NCBI GenBank assembly: GCA_900546665.1
Contig: URDY01000007.1
Span: forward strand, 85,373-149,372
Source: an uncultured Paraprevotella sp.
GTDB taxonomy: Bacteria; Bacteroidota; Bacteroidia; Bacteroidales; Bacteroidaceae
DNA length: 64,000 nt
Direction of reading: 5' to 3'
The position numbers and the translations under genes are program-made. The notes under the pieces were generated by a model that searched no databases, had not been told where the DNA came from, and saw nothing but the letters and a program-made list of their open reading frames with translations. Below, piece by piece: positions 32,936 to 43,955 of this stretch (the first letter of the stretch is position 1; each line of letters opens with the position of its first letter).

Positions 32936-35815
32936 ATGAAAAGAGGAATTCTTTTATGTTTATTTTTTATTATATCACTTTGGGTAGGAGCGAGTGAGAA
33001 TGCTTCTGATTCAGTTAGTTATAAGCTGACTGTCAGAGGGATGGTTTATGAACGTCAGACTTTGGATCCTATGATAGGTGCCAGTGTGCAACTTTTCAAT
33101 ATGAAAGGTGATATTGTAAAATCAGCTGTAACTTCAGATAAGGGCAGTTATATTTTACCCGATATACCATCAGGGTCATATCAGATGAAATTTTCGTATG
33201 TAGGTTTTGATTCTCAGACACTAACTGTTAAATTACCACAGAAATCAGGTAATTTTAAGGCATCAGATGTGCTTTTGCGTGAAAGTTCTCAATGGTTGAA
33301 GGAGGCCGTTGTGACAGCAAAAGCAGCAGAAATGACAGTTGTGGAAGATACGGTTATGTATCATGCCAATGCTTATACTGTTCCGGAAGGTTCTGTGGTA
33401 GAGGAACTGATAAAAAAGTTACCGGGAGTAGAAATAGAAGACGGTAAGATTACGGTCAATGGTAAAGAAGTATCTCAAATATTGGTTGATGGCAAGGAGT
33501 TTTTCGGAACAGACAAAGAGATCACTTTGAAAAATCTGCCGGCTGATATTGTTGATAAAATCAAAACGTATGAGAAAAAAAGTGATAATGCACGGATTTC
33601 GGGAATAGATGATGGAAATGAGCAGACGGTTATAGATTTGAGTGTCAAGGAAGATAAGAAAAAAGGTTGGTTTGGCAATATTGATGGTGCCTATGGTACT
33701 CATGATCGTTATGACGGGCGTATTAACGTCAATCGTTTTACTGGTGATCGTCGTTTCTCTTTGATTGGAAATGCCAATAACACCCGGGGAGGCGGACAAC
33801 GGTCTGATCAGTCTGGTGGACTTAATTTTTATAGTAATTCAGAAAAATTGGAGGTTAATGGCAATGTCCGGCTTAACACTTCGCAGAATAACAATGCATC
33901 ATGGGGCAGTTCCCAGTCTTTTGAGAATTCAGATGCAGCTTATTCCAATTGGCGTAACAACTCTTCCGGAAACTCAATCGGTTCAGGAATGGATGTTAAG
34001 TTGGAATGGCGACCGGACACAATGACAAATGTGCTGTTCCGTTCAAATCTCTCACAGAATAAGAACAGAAATCATTCGAATAATGAATCAGCTACATTTA
34101 ACGATGATCCGTATCTTTACAGTCAGGAAGCAGATCCTTTGAATTATCTGGAATATCTGAAGGATATGATTGGGGTTAATCACAATCTGAATGGCTCTTC
34201 TTCTAAAGGGCATTCTTGGAATGGCAATGGCTCGTTGTCATATAATCGCAGGATGGCCAAGAAAGGCCGTAATCTTAATATCAGGTTAGGGGGAGGCTTT
34301 GGAGAGAATGTGAATGAGTCCGGTTCGTATTCACAAATTGACTATTATCAGATATTGGCGGCCAATGGCGGAGATTCTGTTTACCATAAAGTGCAATTTA
34401 ATGAATCGTCAAATAATAATCATCAAATTAATACGGGAATATCGTATAGTGAGCCCCTTAATGAGACAACTTTTCTTCAGTTCTCTTATAATTTCAGTTT
34501 CCGTTATCAGAATAATGACAGGACGGTTTGTTCGTTATTCGATCCCTGGATAGCTTATTGGGGAGTTGGAGTTGATGATTATATGGATTGGAAGTCAAAG
34601 GCGGAACCGGATATAGATCAGTGCAGATATGTGGAAAACAAATATTATAACCACGATATTCGTTTACAGGTCAGAATGAACCGTACTAAATATAATTTGA
34701 CGGCTGGTGTGAATATTCAGCCGCAGAAATCAGTAGTAGAATATACTAAAGGAAAAAAGGATTATCATATCGGCCGAACGGTAGTCAATGCTGCACCAAC
34801 AGCTAATTTCCGTTATCGTTTTGCCCGTCAGGAACAGTTCCGTTTTACTTATCGGGGTAATACAGGACAACCGGGTATGACGGACTTGATACCAGACACG
34901 TTAAATAATGCCAATCCTTTGAATATTCGTCTTGGTAATGCTGAACTGAAACCGTCTTTTACCCATCAAATAAGAGCCGATTATAATAAGTTCATACAGG
35001 AACATCAGCGTTCGTATGCTTTTGGAGGGGATTTCAGGACGACTCAGAATGCCGTGAGTAGTCGTACTGAATATAATCCTCTTACCGGAGGACGTATTAC
35101 GAAACCGGAGAATATCAATGGTAATTGGAATGCATCTGGTTATTTTAATTTTAATACTGCATTCCGTGATGACCGTTTCCGTATAAATGCTAATTCCAGC
35201 GTCAACTATACAAATGCTGTCGGTTTTGTATATCAGTATAGTACTAAAGAAACGGTTAAGAACCGTACGGGAAGTTTGTCTGCCCGTGAGAATGTGAGAG
35301 GGGCTTTCAGAAACGAGTGGCTGGAAGTGGCTGTCCATGGATCTGTTCGTTATAATCATTCCCGTAGTACTTCTGCTTCAGCTTCTAATTTGGATACCTA
35401 TGCTTTCAATTATGGAGGAAGTACACAGATGGATTTACCTTGGGATGTGACCATATCTACAGATATAACGAATAATTGCAGACGGGGTTATAGTGAAGCT
35501 TCGATGAATACGGATGAACTGATTTGGAATATGCAGCTGTCTAAGCAGTTTTTAAAAGGAAATGCTGCAACTTTGAGTTTCCGTTGGTATGATATTCTTG
35601 CTCAAAGAAGTAATGTACGGCGTAATGTAAGTGCCTTTTCTCGAACAGACTCAAGTTCAGAAAATATTTATAGTTACTGTATGTTGCATTTTATATACAG
35701 GTTTAATGTTTTCGGGGGAAAGTCATCAAGACGCGAACAGAAAGATTTCGAAAGAAACCGACCGGATCATAAAAGAGGGACTCCCAAACATTTGCGGCAG
35801 GCGGAGAGAGGATAA
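32936..35815 (+). CDS. outer-membrane beta-barrel protein, TonB-receptor-like, with carboxypeptidase-regulatory-like N-domain
   Basis: The 959-residue protein has a signal peptide (ILLCLFFIISLWVGASE) and a carboxypeptidase-D regulatory-like beta-sandwich (about 27-110: VRGMVYERQTLDPMIGASVQLFN ... LPDIPSGSYQMKFSYVGFD). A plug-like domain follows (VVTAKAAEMTVVEDTVMYHANAYTVPEGSVVEELIKKLPGVE, QILVDGKEFFGTD), then a long Asn/Ser/Tyr/Arg-rich barrel of about 700 residues. It belongs to the outer-membrane barrel class with OMP_b-brl_3. No SusD gene is adjacent, so it is not a classical polysaccharide-utilisation pair. The substrate is unknown. Confidence 0.88.
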   Translation: MKRGILLCLFFIISLWVGASENASDSVSYKLTVRGMVYERQTLDPMIGASVQLFNMKGDIVKSAVTSDKGSYILPDIPSGSYQMKFSYVGFDSQTLTVKLPQKSGNFKASDVLLRESSQWLKEAVVTAKAAEMTVVEDTVMYHANAYTVPEGSVVEELIKKLPGVEIEDGKITVNGKEVSQILVDGKEFFGTDKEITLKNLPADIVDKIKTYEKKSDNARISGIDDGNEQTVIDLSVKEDKKKGWFGNIDGAYGTHDRYDGRINVNRFTGDRRFSLIGNANNTRGGGQRSDQSGGLNFYSNSEKLEVNGNVRLNTSQNNNASWGSSQSFENSDAAYSNWRNNSSGNSIGSGMDVKLEWRPDTMTNVLFRSNLSQNKNRNHSNNESATFNDDPYLYSQEADPLNYLEYLKDMIGVNHNLNGSSSKGHSWNGNGSLSYNRRMAKKGRNLNIRLGGGFGENVNESGSYSQIDYYQILAANGGDSVYHKVQFNESSNNNHQINTGISYSEPLNETTFLQFSYNFSFRYQNNDRTVCSLFDPWIAYWGVGVDDYMDWKSKAEPDIDQCRYVENKYYNHDIRLQVRMNRTKYNLTAGVNIQPQKSVVEYTKGKKDYHIGRTVVNAAPTANFRYRFARQEQFRFTYRGNTGQPGMTDLIPDTLNNANPLNIRLGNAELKPSFTHQIRADYNKFIQEHQRSYAFGGDFRTTQNAVSSRTEYNPLTGGRITKPENINGNWNASGYFNFNTAFRDDRFRINANSSVNYTNAVGFVYQYSTKETVKNRTGSLSARENVRGAFRNEWLEVAVHGSVRYNHSRSTSASASNLDTYAFNYGGSTQMDLPWDVTISTDITNNCRRGYSEASMNTDELIWNMQLSKQFLKGNAATLSFRWYDILAQRSNVRRNVSAFSRTDSSSENIYSYCMLHFIYRFNVFGGKSSRREQKDFERNRPDHKRGTPKHLRQAERG

Positions 35816-35845
35816 CATCAGATGGTAATCAAAAGAACAGATTAG

Positions 35846-35877
35846 TTTGCAGAGTTGTCGGTTTCTGCTTATCTTTG
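35846..35877 (+). promoter_or_regulatory. Bacteroidetes promoter for the AlkD-like gene
   Basis: TTTG at 35846-35849, a 20-base spacer and TATCTTTG at 35870-35877 form a full match 38 bases before the start. Confidence 0.72.
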
Positions 35878-35915
35878 TAAAAGCATAAAATGAAATAGAG
35901 ACAATTGTGCCAATT

Positions 35916-36596
35916 ATGCAAAAACAGCAAATTAAAGATTATCTGTATTTAAAGGCTGAACCGAAGTATGCTGCATTCGCTTCTTCCTTAATTCCAAAGG
36001 AGCAAAGATTGATCGGGGTGAGGCTTCCGGAACTGAGAAAGTTGGCAGGTGAGTTGGCAAAGGGCGATTTCCGGGCATATCTTTCAGAGGCAGATGATGA
36101 GACTTTTGAGGAAATCCTGTTGCAGGGAATGGTTATTGGTAAAGCTAATATGCCTTTTGAGGAACAAATGAATCTTATGACTTGTTATGTTTCTAAAATT
36201 TCAAATTGGTCTCTTTGTGACTCTGCTTGTGCAGGATTTAAATTTGTACGAAAACAGAGAGCATACGTATGGGAGTTTTTGCGTCCGTATTGGGAAAGTC
36301 GGAATGAATTTGAGCAGCGCTTTGCTGTAGTTATGCTGATGGATCATTTTATAACGGATGAATTTATAGATCGTTTGATCTCGCTTTGGCCTGAGATCAA
36401 TCCGGCCGGATATTATGCTTCTATGGCTGTAGCGTGGGCTGTTTCTGTTTGCTTTGTTAAGTATCCGGATTTGACTTTACCTTTGTTGGAAAATAAGCTT
36501 TTGGATACGGAGACTCATTTACGTACAATACAGAAAATACTGGATTCAAAAAGGGTAGACGAGAACGTAAAGACACATTTAAGAGCATTAAAATAG
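35916..36596 (+). CDS. DNA alkylation repair protein, AlkD-like HEAT-repeat family
   Basis: The 226-residue all-helical protein shows SSLIPKEQRLIGVRLPELRKLAGELAKGD, WSLCDSACAGFKFVRKQRAYVWEFL, FEQRFAVVMLMDHFI and MAVAWAVSVCFVKYP, the pattern of AlkD-related proteins. AlkD excises positively charged alkylated bases without flipping them. Active residues cannot be assigned with confidence by eye, and some family members are non-catalytic. An in-frame GTG at 35907 is an alternative start. The gene is monocistronic. Confidence 0.8.
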   Translation: MQKQQIKDYLYLKAEPKYAAFASSLIPKEQRLIGVRLPELRKLAGELAKGDFRAYLSEADDETFEEILLQGMVIGKANMPFEEQMNLMTCYVSKISNWSLCDSACAGFKFVRKQRAYVWEFLRPYWESRNEFEQRFAVVMLMDHFITDEFIDRLISLWPEINPAGYYASMAVAWAVSVCFVKYPDLTLPLLENKLLDTETHLRTIQKILDSKRVDENVKTHLRALK

Positions 36597-36773
36597 TTGG
36601 ATCTAATGTAATTTGTATGTATGTAATGAATATTGATTGCAGAAATGGTGTCTCTGTCTCATTTTTTTGCAGTTTTACATTGAAACGTATTGATATTTAA
36701 TTGATTATACTTTATCTCTGATTAGGGGAAAAAGATATTTGAATAGGTCGGATTAGTTTAACTGGAAAATAAT

Positions 36774-37610
36774 ATGACTATAAGAAAGCTATTAGGATCG
36801 GTAATTGCATTGGTAGTGGTAGGAACGGCAGGTTATCGTTATCTGTTTCATCAGATTCCACTGGATTTGAATGATGTCGTCAGATCTGAATATACGAAAA
36901 AGCAGTCTTCTGATGATATGGTGGCTGAAGTGGGCTTACCGGAATTGACAAGATCCCGTTCAGAAAAAATAATTCAGCATACAGGGTATACCGTATCATA
37001 TAATGATGAATTAAAGTTGCCTAATTGGGTTGCTTGGGTCTTGACTCCCGAACGCTTTAATGATGTGGTAAGTCGAACGGATGATTTCCTGCCGGATCCG
37101 GAGGTAGAAGATCCTGTAACCACGGATGATTATAAACATTCCGGATATGATCGTGGACACATGTGTCCGGCGGCAGATAATAAATGGAATGAACAGGCTA
37201 TGAAGGAGAGTTTTTATATGACGAATATTTGTCCTCAGAATCATAATTTGAACAGAGGAGACTGGAAAGAATTGGAAGATGCCTGTCGGGAGTGGACATA
37301 CCAGAACAAGACCTTGTATGTAGTTTGTGGTCCCTTATTATATGATCGTAAACATAAGACGATAGGTCAGCATAAAGTTGTAGTTCCAGACGCTTTTTAT
37401 AAGGTAGTGTTGAGCCTTACTCCCCCTAAGGCAATAGGATTTATATATAAGAATACTTCAGGTAATAAACCACTGGATGCTTATGTTAATTCTGTTGATC
37501 AGGTAGAGCGTTTGACCGGAATTGATTTCTTTCCGGATCTTCCGGATTCTGTAGAACAGGAAGTAGAGGCCGAATGTGAGATTAATGATTGGGAGTTTCC
37601 ATCTCATTAA
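36774..37610 (+). CDS. DNA/RNA non-specific endonuclease (NUC family), membrane-anchored
   Basis: The 278-residue protein has one N-terminal hydrophobic segment (about residues 6-22), likely an uncleaved anchor or signal. The beta-beta-alpha-metal nuclease domain follows with GYDRGHMCPAADN (catalytic His129 in DRGH) and MTNICPQNHNLNRGDWKELE (metal-binding Asn). The family cuts double- and single-stranded DNA and RNA without sequence specificity, typically in the periplasm or outside the cell, for nutrient or defence purposes. Its last 29 bases overlap the convergent membrane-protein gene. Confidence 0.9.
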   Translation: MTIRKLLGSVIALVVVGTAGYRYLFHQIPLDLNDVVRSEYTKKQSSDDMVAEVGLPELTRSRSEKIIQHTGYTVSYNDELKLPNWVAWVLTPERFNDVVSRTDDFLPDPEVEDPVTTDDYKHSGYDRGHMCPAADNKWNEQAMKESFYMTNICPQNHNLNRGDWKELEDACREWTYQNKTLYVVCGPLLYDRKHKTIGQHKVVVPDAFYKVVLSLTPPKAIGFIYKNTSGNKPLDAYVNSVDQVERLTGIDFFPDLPDSVEQEVEAECEINDWEFPSH

Positions 37611-38478
37611 ATTGGTTTGTTTTTCGGATGTGTCTGTTGCGGAATTGTTCCATAAGATGGTGACAAAGTATCAATACCCAGAACATACAAAAGAAACTCA
37701 CTCCTGATATCGCATTGTCAAGTCCTAAAGGAGCAAATGGAATGGCACAGAAAGAGAAAAGCAGACAATAGGTCAGGAGTTTCTGATGATGAAAAATATG
37801 TAGAAGTAATGTTCTTCTTTGTTTTGATATCAGAAAATAGATGGTGGTCAGCACAGCGAAAATGAAAACTTTTGTTTCCCAAAGTTGTGTAAGGCCATCT
37901 GTTGTATGACAGGATAACATGTGCCAATTGTGAAAAATAGCGGAATTAAAGTAGGCTGATTTCAGGATGGCGAGGGTTGTGCCAATAACGAAACCGATAA
38001 CCATAGGCCAGCAGGCCAGTCTGAATAATCGCTCGCGTTGTAGGTATGACAGCATAAGGAAACTCAGGCATAAGGGAATGGTAATGCTATCGTGAGTGTA
38101 GCTGCAGAAAATGCCCATTAATAGCATTAGAAAATATCCGTATTTGAAATCCTTTGTTGAAATGCGGTTATACTGGGAGATGAAAAAGGGAACTATACAG
38201 ATGGAAAACAGTTCCATGATCGCTATTTCGTCTCTGTAAAAGAACTTATAGGATTCGGGACAAAATAAAAGGATAAATACTGCTGTTCCTATGATACCTG
38301 TTGTAGTTTTGTTTGTATGGGCGATATGTCCTACCAGATAGACCAGAAGGGTGAACAAAAGGGCAGACAGTGTGACAATGAATTCCGGTTGCCATATAAA
38401 CCCTCCTTGTTTGGGGAGTAGAGCCAAAGTGAGCCCCATGATTATAAATATAAATAGGTAAGCAGGTATAATACGCAT
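37582..38478 (-). CDS. polytopic membrane protein of unknown function
   Basis: The 298-residue protein has eight or more hydrophobic segments spread across its whole length (for example AYLFIFIIMGLTLALLP, LSALLFTLLVYLVGHIA, IIGTAVFILLFC, PMVIGFVIGTTLAILKS). Short charged loops include FFYRDEIAIMELF and CSYTHDSITIPLC. It resembles the DUF6056-type membrane proteins, but I cannot confirm that. No motif identifies a substrate or reaction. The gene overlaps the endonuclease gene tail-to-tail by 29 bases and has a TACATTTG -7 box upstream (38499-38506). Confidence 0.65.
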   Translation of the reverse strand: MRIIPAYLFIFIIMGLTLALLPKQGGFIWQPEFIVTLSALLFTLLVYLVGHIAHTNKTTTGIIGTAVFILLFCPESYKFFYRDEIAIMELFSICIVPFFISQYNRISTKDFKYGYFLMLLMGIFCSYTHDSITIPLCLSFLMLSYLQRERLFRLACWPMVIGFVIGTTLAILKSAYFNSAIFHNWHMLSCHTTDGLTQLWETKVFIFAVLTTIYFLISKQRRTLLLHIFHHQKLLTYCLLFSFCAIPFAPLGLDNAISGVSFFCMFWVLILCHHLMEQFRNRHIRKTNQFNEMETPNH

Positions 38479-38649
38479 GCGTTTGAGGTTATTTGTTGCA
38501 AATGTACGGATAATTTTTTTGTTTTTAAATTGTCAGTGATGTCAGATTGCTGTTTATAGAATAAAAAACTCTTTTTTCGACTGTTTTCGAGTAATATTAT
38601 TGTCTTTTTCAGGTATAATGACTGGTTGTGGAATGAATGGCAGAAAAAA

Positions 38650-38703
38650 TGCCAGTTTTTGGCAGTTGAAATGACAGTATGTCACTTTTACTGGTTTGGC
38701 ACG
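38650..38703 (+). promoter_or_regulatory. groESL upstream control region with two palindromes and TTTGGCACG
   Basis: TGCCA-5-TGGCA (38650-38664) and TGACA-3-TGTCA (38672-38684) are perfect inverted repeats. They are followed by TTTGGCACG (38695-38703) about 60 bases before groES. There is no TAnnTTTG box and no CIRCE element between here and the start codon, so heat-shock control by another route is likely. Confidence 0.45.
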
Positions 38704-38761
38704 TTTTTAGTAGAATAAGGAATAGAATTCATAAAAAGAAATCAATTAATAAAAATACACA

Positions 38762-39037
38762 ATGATGAACATTAAACCATTGGCAGACCGCGTGTTGATA
38801 GAACCCGCTCCTGCAGAGACAAAAACTATTGGTGGTATTATTATTCCCGATACAGCAAAAGAAAAACCATTGCAGGGTACAATCGTGGCTGTAGGAAACG
38901 GAACTAAAGATGAAGAAATGGTTCTGAAAGTAGGTGATACCGTACTTTACGGAAAATATGCCGGCACGGAAGTTGAGCTGGAAGGTACCAAGTACCTCAT
39001 TATGCGTCAGAGCGATGTAGTAGCTATTTTAGGCTAA
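38762..39037 (+). CDS. groES: co-chaperonin GroES
   Basis: The 91-residue protein (90 if the second ATG is used) has the GroES strings [77 protein letters not shown]. The mobile loop that contacts GroEL is the TKTIGGIII part. It forms a heptameric lid for the GroEL cavity. It is 43 bases upstream of groEL in the same operon. Confidence 0.97.
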   Translation: MMNIKPLADRVLIEPAPAETKTIGGIIIPDTAKEKPLQGTIVAVGNGTKDEEMVLKVGDTVLYGKYAGTEVELEGTKYLIMRQSDVVAILG

Positions 39038-39053
39038 GGTATTTGTTTTTTAA

Positions 39054-40721
<1,668 letters not shown>

Positions 40722-40759
40722 TTCAAAGTCTGCTTGTCAGCCAAACAATAAGGAATTTA

Positions 40760-40793
40760 ATGCGGATGTTGTTCAGGCAGCATCCGCATTTGT
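40760..40793 (+). terminator. probable terminator after groEL
   Basis: ATGCGGATG (40760-40768) pairs with CATCCGCAT (40781-40789), followed by a short T-rich stretch. Confidence 0.6.
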
Positions 40794-40817
40794 TATAATG
40801 TCTGCCTGAGTTTATAA

Positions 40818-40858
40818 AAAGAGGCCGTTTGAATCTCCATTTTCAAACGGCCTCTTTA
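40818..40858. terminator. bidirectional terminator between groEL and tyrA
   Basis: A perfect 16-bp stem (AAAGAGGCCGTTTGAA / TTCAAACGGCCTCTTT) with an eight-base loop lies just beyond the tyrA stop and ends in A/T-rich sequence on both strands. Confidence 0.9.
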
Positions 40859-40873
40859 TAATTGTAATAGTTT

Positions 40874-41647
40874 TTATTTTATGTTCTCTCTGATTCTGGA
40901 GAGATAATGATTCAGTCCTTCCTCGTCATGATTGTCTATAATGTCAATCAGGTTACTCAATTCTTCACGGATTCTGCTGACCTGGTGTTTGGTACGAGGG
41001 TTGAAGAGAATTTCGCGTAGCAGACAATCGTCTTCGCCTAAAACGCCATGGGCAATTTGAAGATGCCTTTTGAATGTGGTACCTGGTGCATCCTGATGTT
41101 TCATGACAGCTGCAAAAACGAAGGTTGAGATAAAAGGTATACTCAAAGAATAAGCCATCGTTTCATCATGCTCATCGAATGAATATTCGCATATATGAAG
41201 TCCTAATCGACTGTAGAGGTCACGAAAGAAGATGCGTCCCATATAATCACCTTCGTTGATGATGATGGCATTTTCATTACTGAGACTACCCAAATTGGCA
41301 AAGGTGGGTCCGAACATGGGATGAGTGCTGACATAGCGCATGCCTGTACTTTCATAGAAATCCTTGAATCCGGTTTTGACAGATGAGATATCACTTAATA
41401 TGCAATCTGCAGGCAAATGAGGGATGATTTCTCTGAAAACGTCAAGCGTATATTTCAGTGTAACAGCATTGATGACTAGTTCCGGACGAAATTCGTCAAT
41501 TTCTTCAAGTGATGTAAAACGCTGTGTGTTATATAGAAAACGCATTCGTCGCGAGTCTACTTCATAAACTCCCATTTCGTGTTCAAAACTAAGTAAATCA
41601 GTAAAGAACGATCCCATTTTTCCGGCACCTAATACCAAAATTCTCAT
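40874..41647 (-). CDS. tyrA: prephenate dehydrogenase (tyrosine branch)
   Basis: The 257-residue protein opens with an NAD(P)-binding Rossmann motif (ILVLGAGKMGSFFTDLL) and has the prephenate-dehydrogenase strings ILSDISSVK and YVSTHPMFGPTFANLGSL, the latter including the conserved His. It converts prephenate to 4-hydroxyphenylpyruvate for tyrosine. It is the last gene of the aromatic operon, 19 bases after the DAHP synthase gene. Confidence 0.9.
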   Translation of the reverse strand: MRILVLGAGKMGSFFTDLLSFEHEMGVYEVDSRRMRFLYNTQRFTSLEEIDEFRPELVINAVTLKYTLDVFREIIPHLPADCILSDISSVKTGFKDFYESTGMRYVSTHPMFGPTFANLGSLSNENAIIINEGDYMGRIFFRDLYSRLGLHICEYSFDEHDETMAYSLSIPFISTFVFAAVMKHQDAPGTTFKRHLQIAHGVLGEDDCLLREILFNPRTKHQVSRIREELSNLIDIIDNHDEEGLNHYLSRIRENIK

Positions 41648-41666
41648 AATATATGACGTGTTTGTG

Positions 41667-42737
41667 TTACTTGTTGATCAATTCAGTTTGCTGGCGGACA
41701 CTTTCTTCGTGTATGGCTTCAAAAATTTTCTTTACGAATTCTGCATCCATACCGCAGAGTTGTCCCTGTGCACCTCGTTTTTCCAGAATTTCAGAATAAC
41801 GTCCGGTCTGTACGACAGCCATATTGTGTTCCTTTTTGTAAGTAGCGATTTCACGGCTTACACGCATACGTTTGGTGAGCAGGGTCATCAGTTCATTGTC
41901 CAGTTCGTCAATCTGTTTACGCAGAGCTGCCAAACTTTCAGTTAATTCAACGCTTTCGCGGATGACCAGGCGGTCCAGAATGAAATCCAGAACATCAGGC
42001 ATAACTTGTTGTTTGGCGTCACTCCATGCTGTATCCGGATTACAGTGGCTTTCTACAATCAGACCTGCAAATCCCATATCCATAGCTTGTTGGCAGAGAG
42101 GAGCGATAAGGTCACGTCGGCCTCCGATATGACTGGGGTCACAAATAATGGGGAGCTGAGGATAGCGTCTGTGCAGTTCTATAGGGATATGCCACATCGG
42201 TGCATTGCGGTAAATCTTCTGATCAATGCTGGAGAAACCACGGTGGATAGCACCAAGGCGGGTAATTCCAGCTCCATTGATGCGTTCCAAAGCACCAATC
42301 CAAAGTTCCAGATCCGGGTTAACGGGGTTTTTTACCAGTACGGGAATATCTATTCCACGCAAAGAATCTGCCAGTTCCTGCATAGCGAACGGGTTGGCAC
42401 TGGTACGTGCGCCAATCCACAGAATGTCAATTCCGGCTTTGAGTGCATTTTCCACGTGTTTCGGTGTGGCTACTTCCGTAGAGATGAGCATACCGGTTTC
42501 TTCTTTTACGCGAGTCATCCATGGTAAAGCTTCTTCTCCCTTTCCTTCAAAGCCTCCTGGTTTTGTACGGGGTTTCCATATTCCGGCACGAAATATTTTG
42601 ATGCCTTTGTTTGCTAATTGGTGTGCTGTGGTCATAACTTGTTCTTCTGTTTCAGCACTACAGGGACCGGCGATGACAAGTGGACGTTTGGTTGTATCTA
42701 TGCCGGTCAGGTTGAGGGGAGATAAATTGAGTTCCAT
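41667..42737 (-). CDS. fused DAHP synthase - chorismate mutase type II
   Basis: The 356-residue fusion has an N-terminal DAHP synthase of the class with KDO8P-like sequence (about residues 15-255: RPLVIAGPCSAETEEQV, FRAGIWKPRTKPGGFEGKGEEALPW, LVKNPVNPD, ICDPSHIGGRRDLI). A C-terminal AroQ-type chorismate mutase follows (about 270-350: LAALRKQIDELDNELMTLLTKRMRVSREIATYKKE). The first domain makes the first shikimate-pathway intermediate; the second turns chorismate into prephenate. Fusing both puts pathway entry and branch under one product. Confidence 0.93.
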   Translation of the reverse strand: MELNLSPLNLTGIDTTKRPLVIAGPCSAETEEQVMTTAHQLANKGIKIFRAGIWKPRTKPGGFEGKGEEALPWMTRVKEETGMLISTEVATPKHVENALKAGIDILWIGARTSANPFAMQELADSLRGIDIPVLVKNPVNPDLELWIGALERINGAGITRLGAIHRGFSSIDQKIYRNAPMWHIPIELHRRYPQLPIICDPSHIGGRRDLIAPLCQQAMDMGFAGLIVESHCNPDTAWSDAKQQVMPDVLDFILDRLVIRESVELTESLAALRKQIDELDNELMTLLTKRMRVSREIATYKKEHNMAVVQTGRYSEILEKRGAQGQLCGMDAEFVKKIFEAIHEESVRQQTELINK

Positions 42738-42767
42738 ATTATGATATTTTAGAATTGATGACTTTTT

Positions 42768-43955
42768 TTATTTGAATACTTTGCGAATACGTTCCAGTGC
42801 TTCTGCCATTTTTTCTTTTTTAGCACAAAGTGAGATACGTATGTAGCGTTTTCCATTACTGCCAAAAATAAATCCCGGCGTAATGAAGACACGGGCTTCG
42901 TGCAGAACTTTTTCTGTGAGTTGTTCTACATCATCATAGTGATCCGGTATACGTCCCCAAAGAAACATGCCTACCTGTGACGGATCAAAGCTGCAACCTA
43001 ATGTGCGCATGATTTCCTCTGCAAGTTCGCGTCGTTCTGCATAGGTCCTAATATTGGCCTGACGATGCCATTCGGCATCATTTTCATAGGCTGCAGCTGC
43101 TGCAAGTTGCATCGGACGGAATGTGCCGGAATCAATATTGCTTTTGACTTTGAGTATCCAACGTACAAATTCTGCATTGGTGGCTAACATACCTACGCGC
43201 CAACCCGGCATATTATGGCTTTTACTCATTGAATTAAATTCAATACAGCATTTTTTTGCTCCCGGTATTTGAAGCAGGCTGATAGGCTTTTCATTGAGAA
43301 TGAAACTGTAAGGATTATCATTTACTACAATGATGTTGTGCCGTTGTGCGAAGTCAACCAGTTTTTCGTATGTTTCCATACGTGCGTTTGCGCCTGTTGG
43401 CATGTTGGGGTAGTTCGTCCACATGATTTTTACGCGGCTTAAGTCCATTTTTTCCAACATGTCGAAATCTGGTTGCCAGCCGTTTTCGGGAGTCAGATCG
43501 TAGTTGACGATTTCACTTCCAAGTATGCGGTTAAGGGATGTATAAGTGGGGTATCCCGGATTGGGTACAAGAACCTGGTCGCCAGGATTGACAAATGCCA
43601 AAGTGACATGCAGGATACCTTCCTTGGAACCTATCAGCGGCTGTATTTCTGAATTGGGATCAAGATCTACATTATACCAACGTTTATAGAAACCGGCCAT
43701 AGCTTTTCTTAACTCGGGAATACCGGTAGTGGGTTGGTAACCGTGTACGTCATTTCTTTGTGCTTGTGTACATAGGGTTTCGATCGTTTGTGGAGAAGGC
43801 GGCATATCAGGGCTACCTATTGCCAAACTGATGATGTCTTTACCTTCTGCATTCATGCGGGCTACTTCCTTGCCTTTGGTAGAGAAATAGTATTCGTTGA
43901 CTGAAGCAAGTCTTTCAGCCGGTTTGATATTTGTATTATATAGTTTGTCTTCCAT
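42768..43955 (-). CDS. PLP-dependent class I/II aminotransferase (aromatic or prephenate type)
   Basis: The 395-residue fold-type I aminotransferase has YQPTTGIPELRKAMAGF, NPGYPTY, IMWTNYPNMPTGA, VVNDNPYSFIL and the catalytic-lysine region NSMSKSHNMPGWRVGM. Lying between pheA and the DAHP synthase gene, it probably transaminates phenylpyruvate, 4-hydroxyphenylpyruvate or prephenate to finish Phe and Tyr. Its specificity is inferred from context only. Its start overlaps the end of pheA by 20 bases. Confidence 0.87.
   Translation of the reverse strand: MEDKLYNTNIKPAERLASVNEYYFSTKGKEVARMNAEGKDIISLAIGSPDMPPSPQTIETLCTQAQRNDVHGYQPTTGIPELRKAMAGFYKRWYNVDLDPNSEIQPLIGSKEGILHVTLAFVNPGDQVLVPNPGYPTYTSLNRILGSEIVNYDLTPENGWQPDFDMLEKMDLSRVKIMWTNYPNMPTGANARMETYEKLVDFAQRHNIIVVNDNPYSFILNEKPISLLQIPGAKKCCIEFNSMSKSHNMPGWRVGMLATNAEFVRWILKVKSNIDSGTFRPMQLAAAAAYENDAEWHRQANIRTYAERRELAEEIMRTLGCSFDPSQVGMFLWGRIPDHYDDVEQLTEKVLHEARVFITPGFIFGSNGKRYIRISLCAKKEKMAEALERIRKVFK

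Noticed and set aside
38705..38761. CIRCE or TAnnTTTG element before groES
   Set aside because: Looked for and not found; no TTAGCACTC-type inverted repeat is present.
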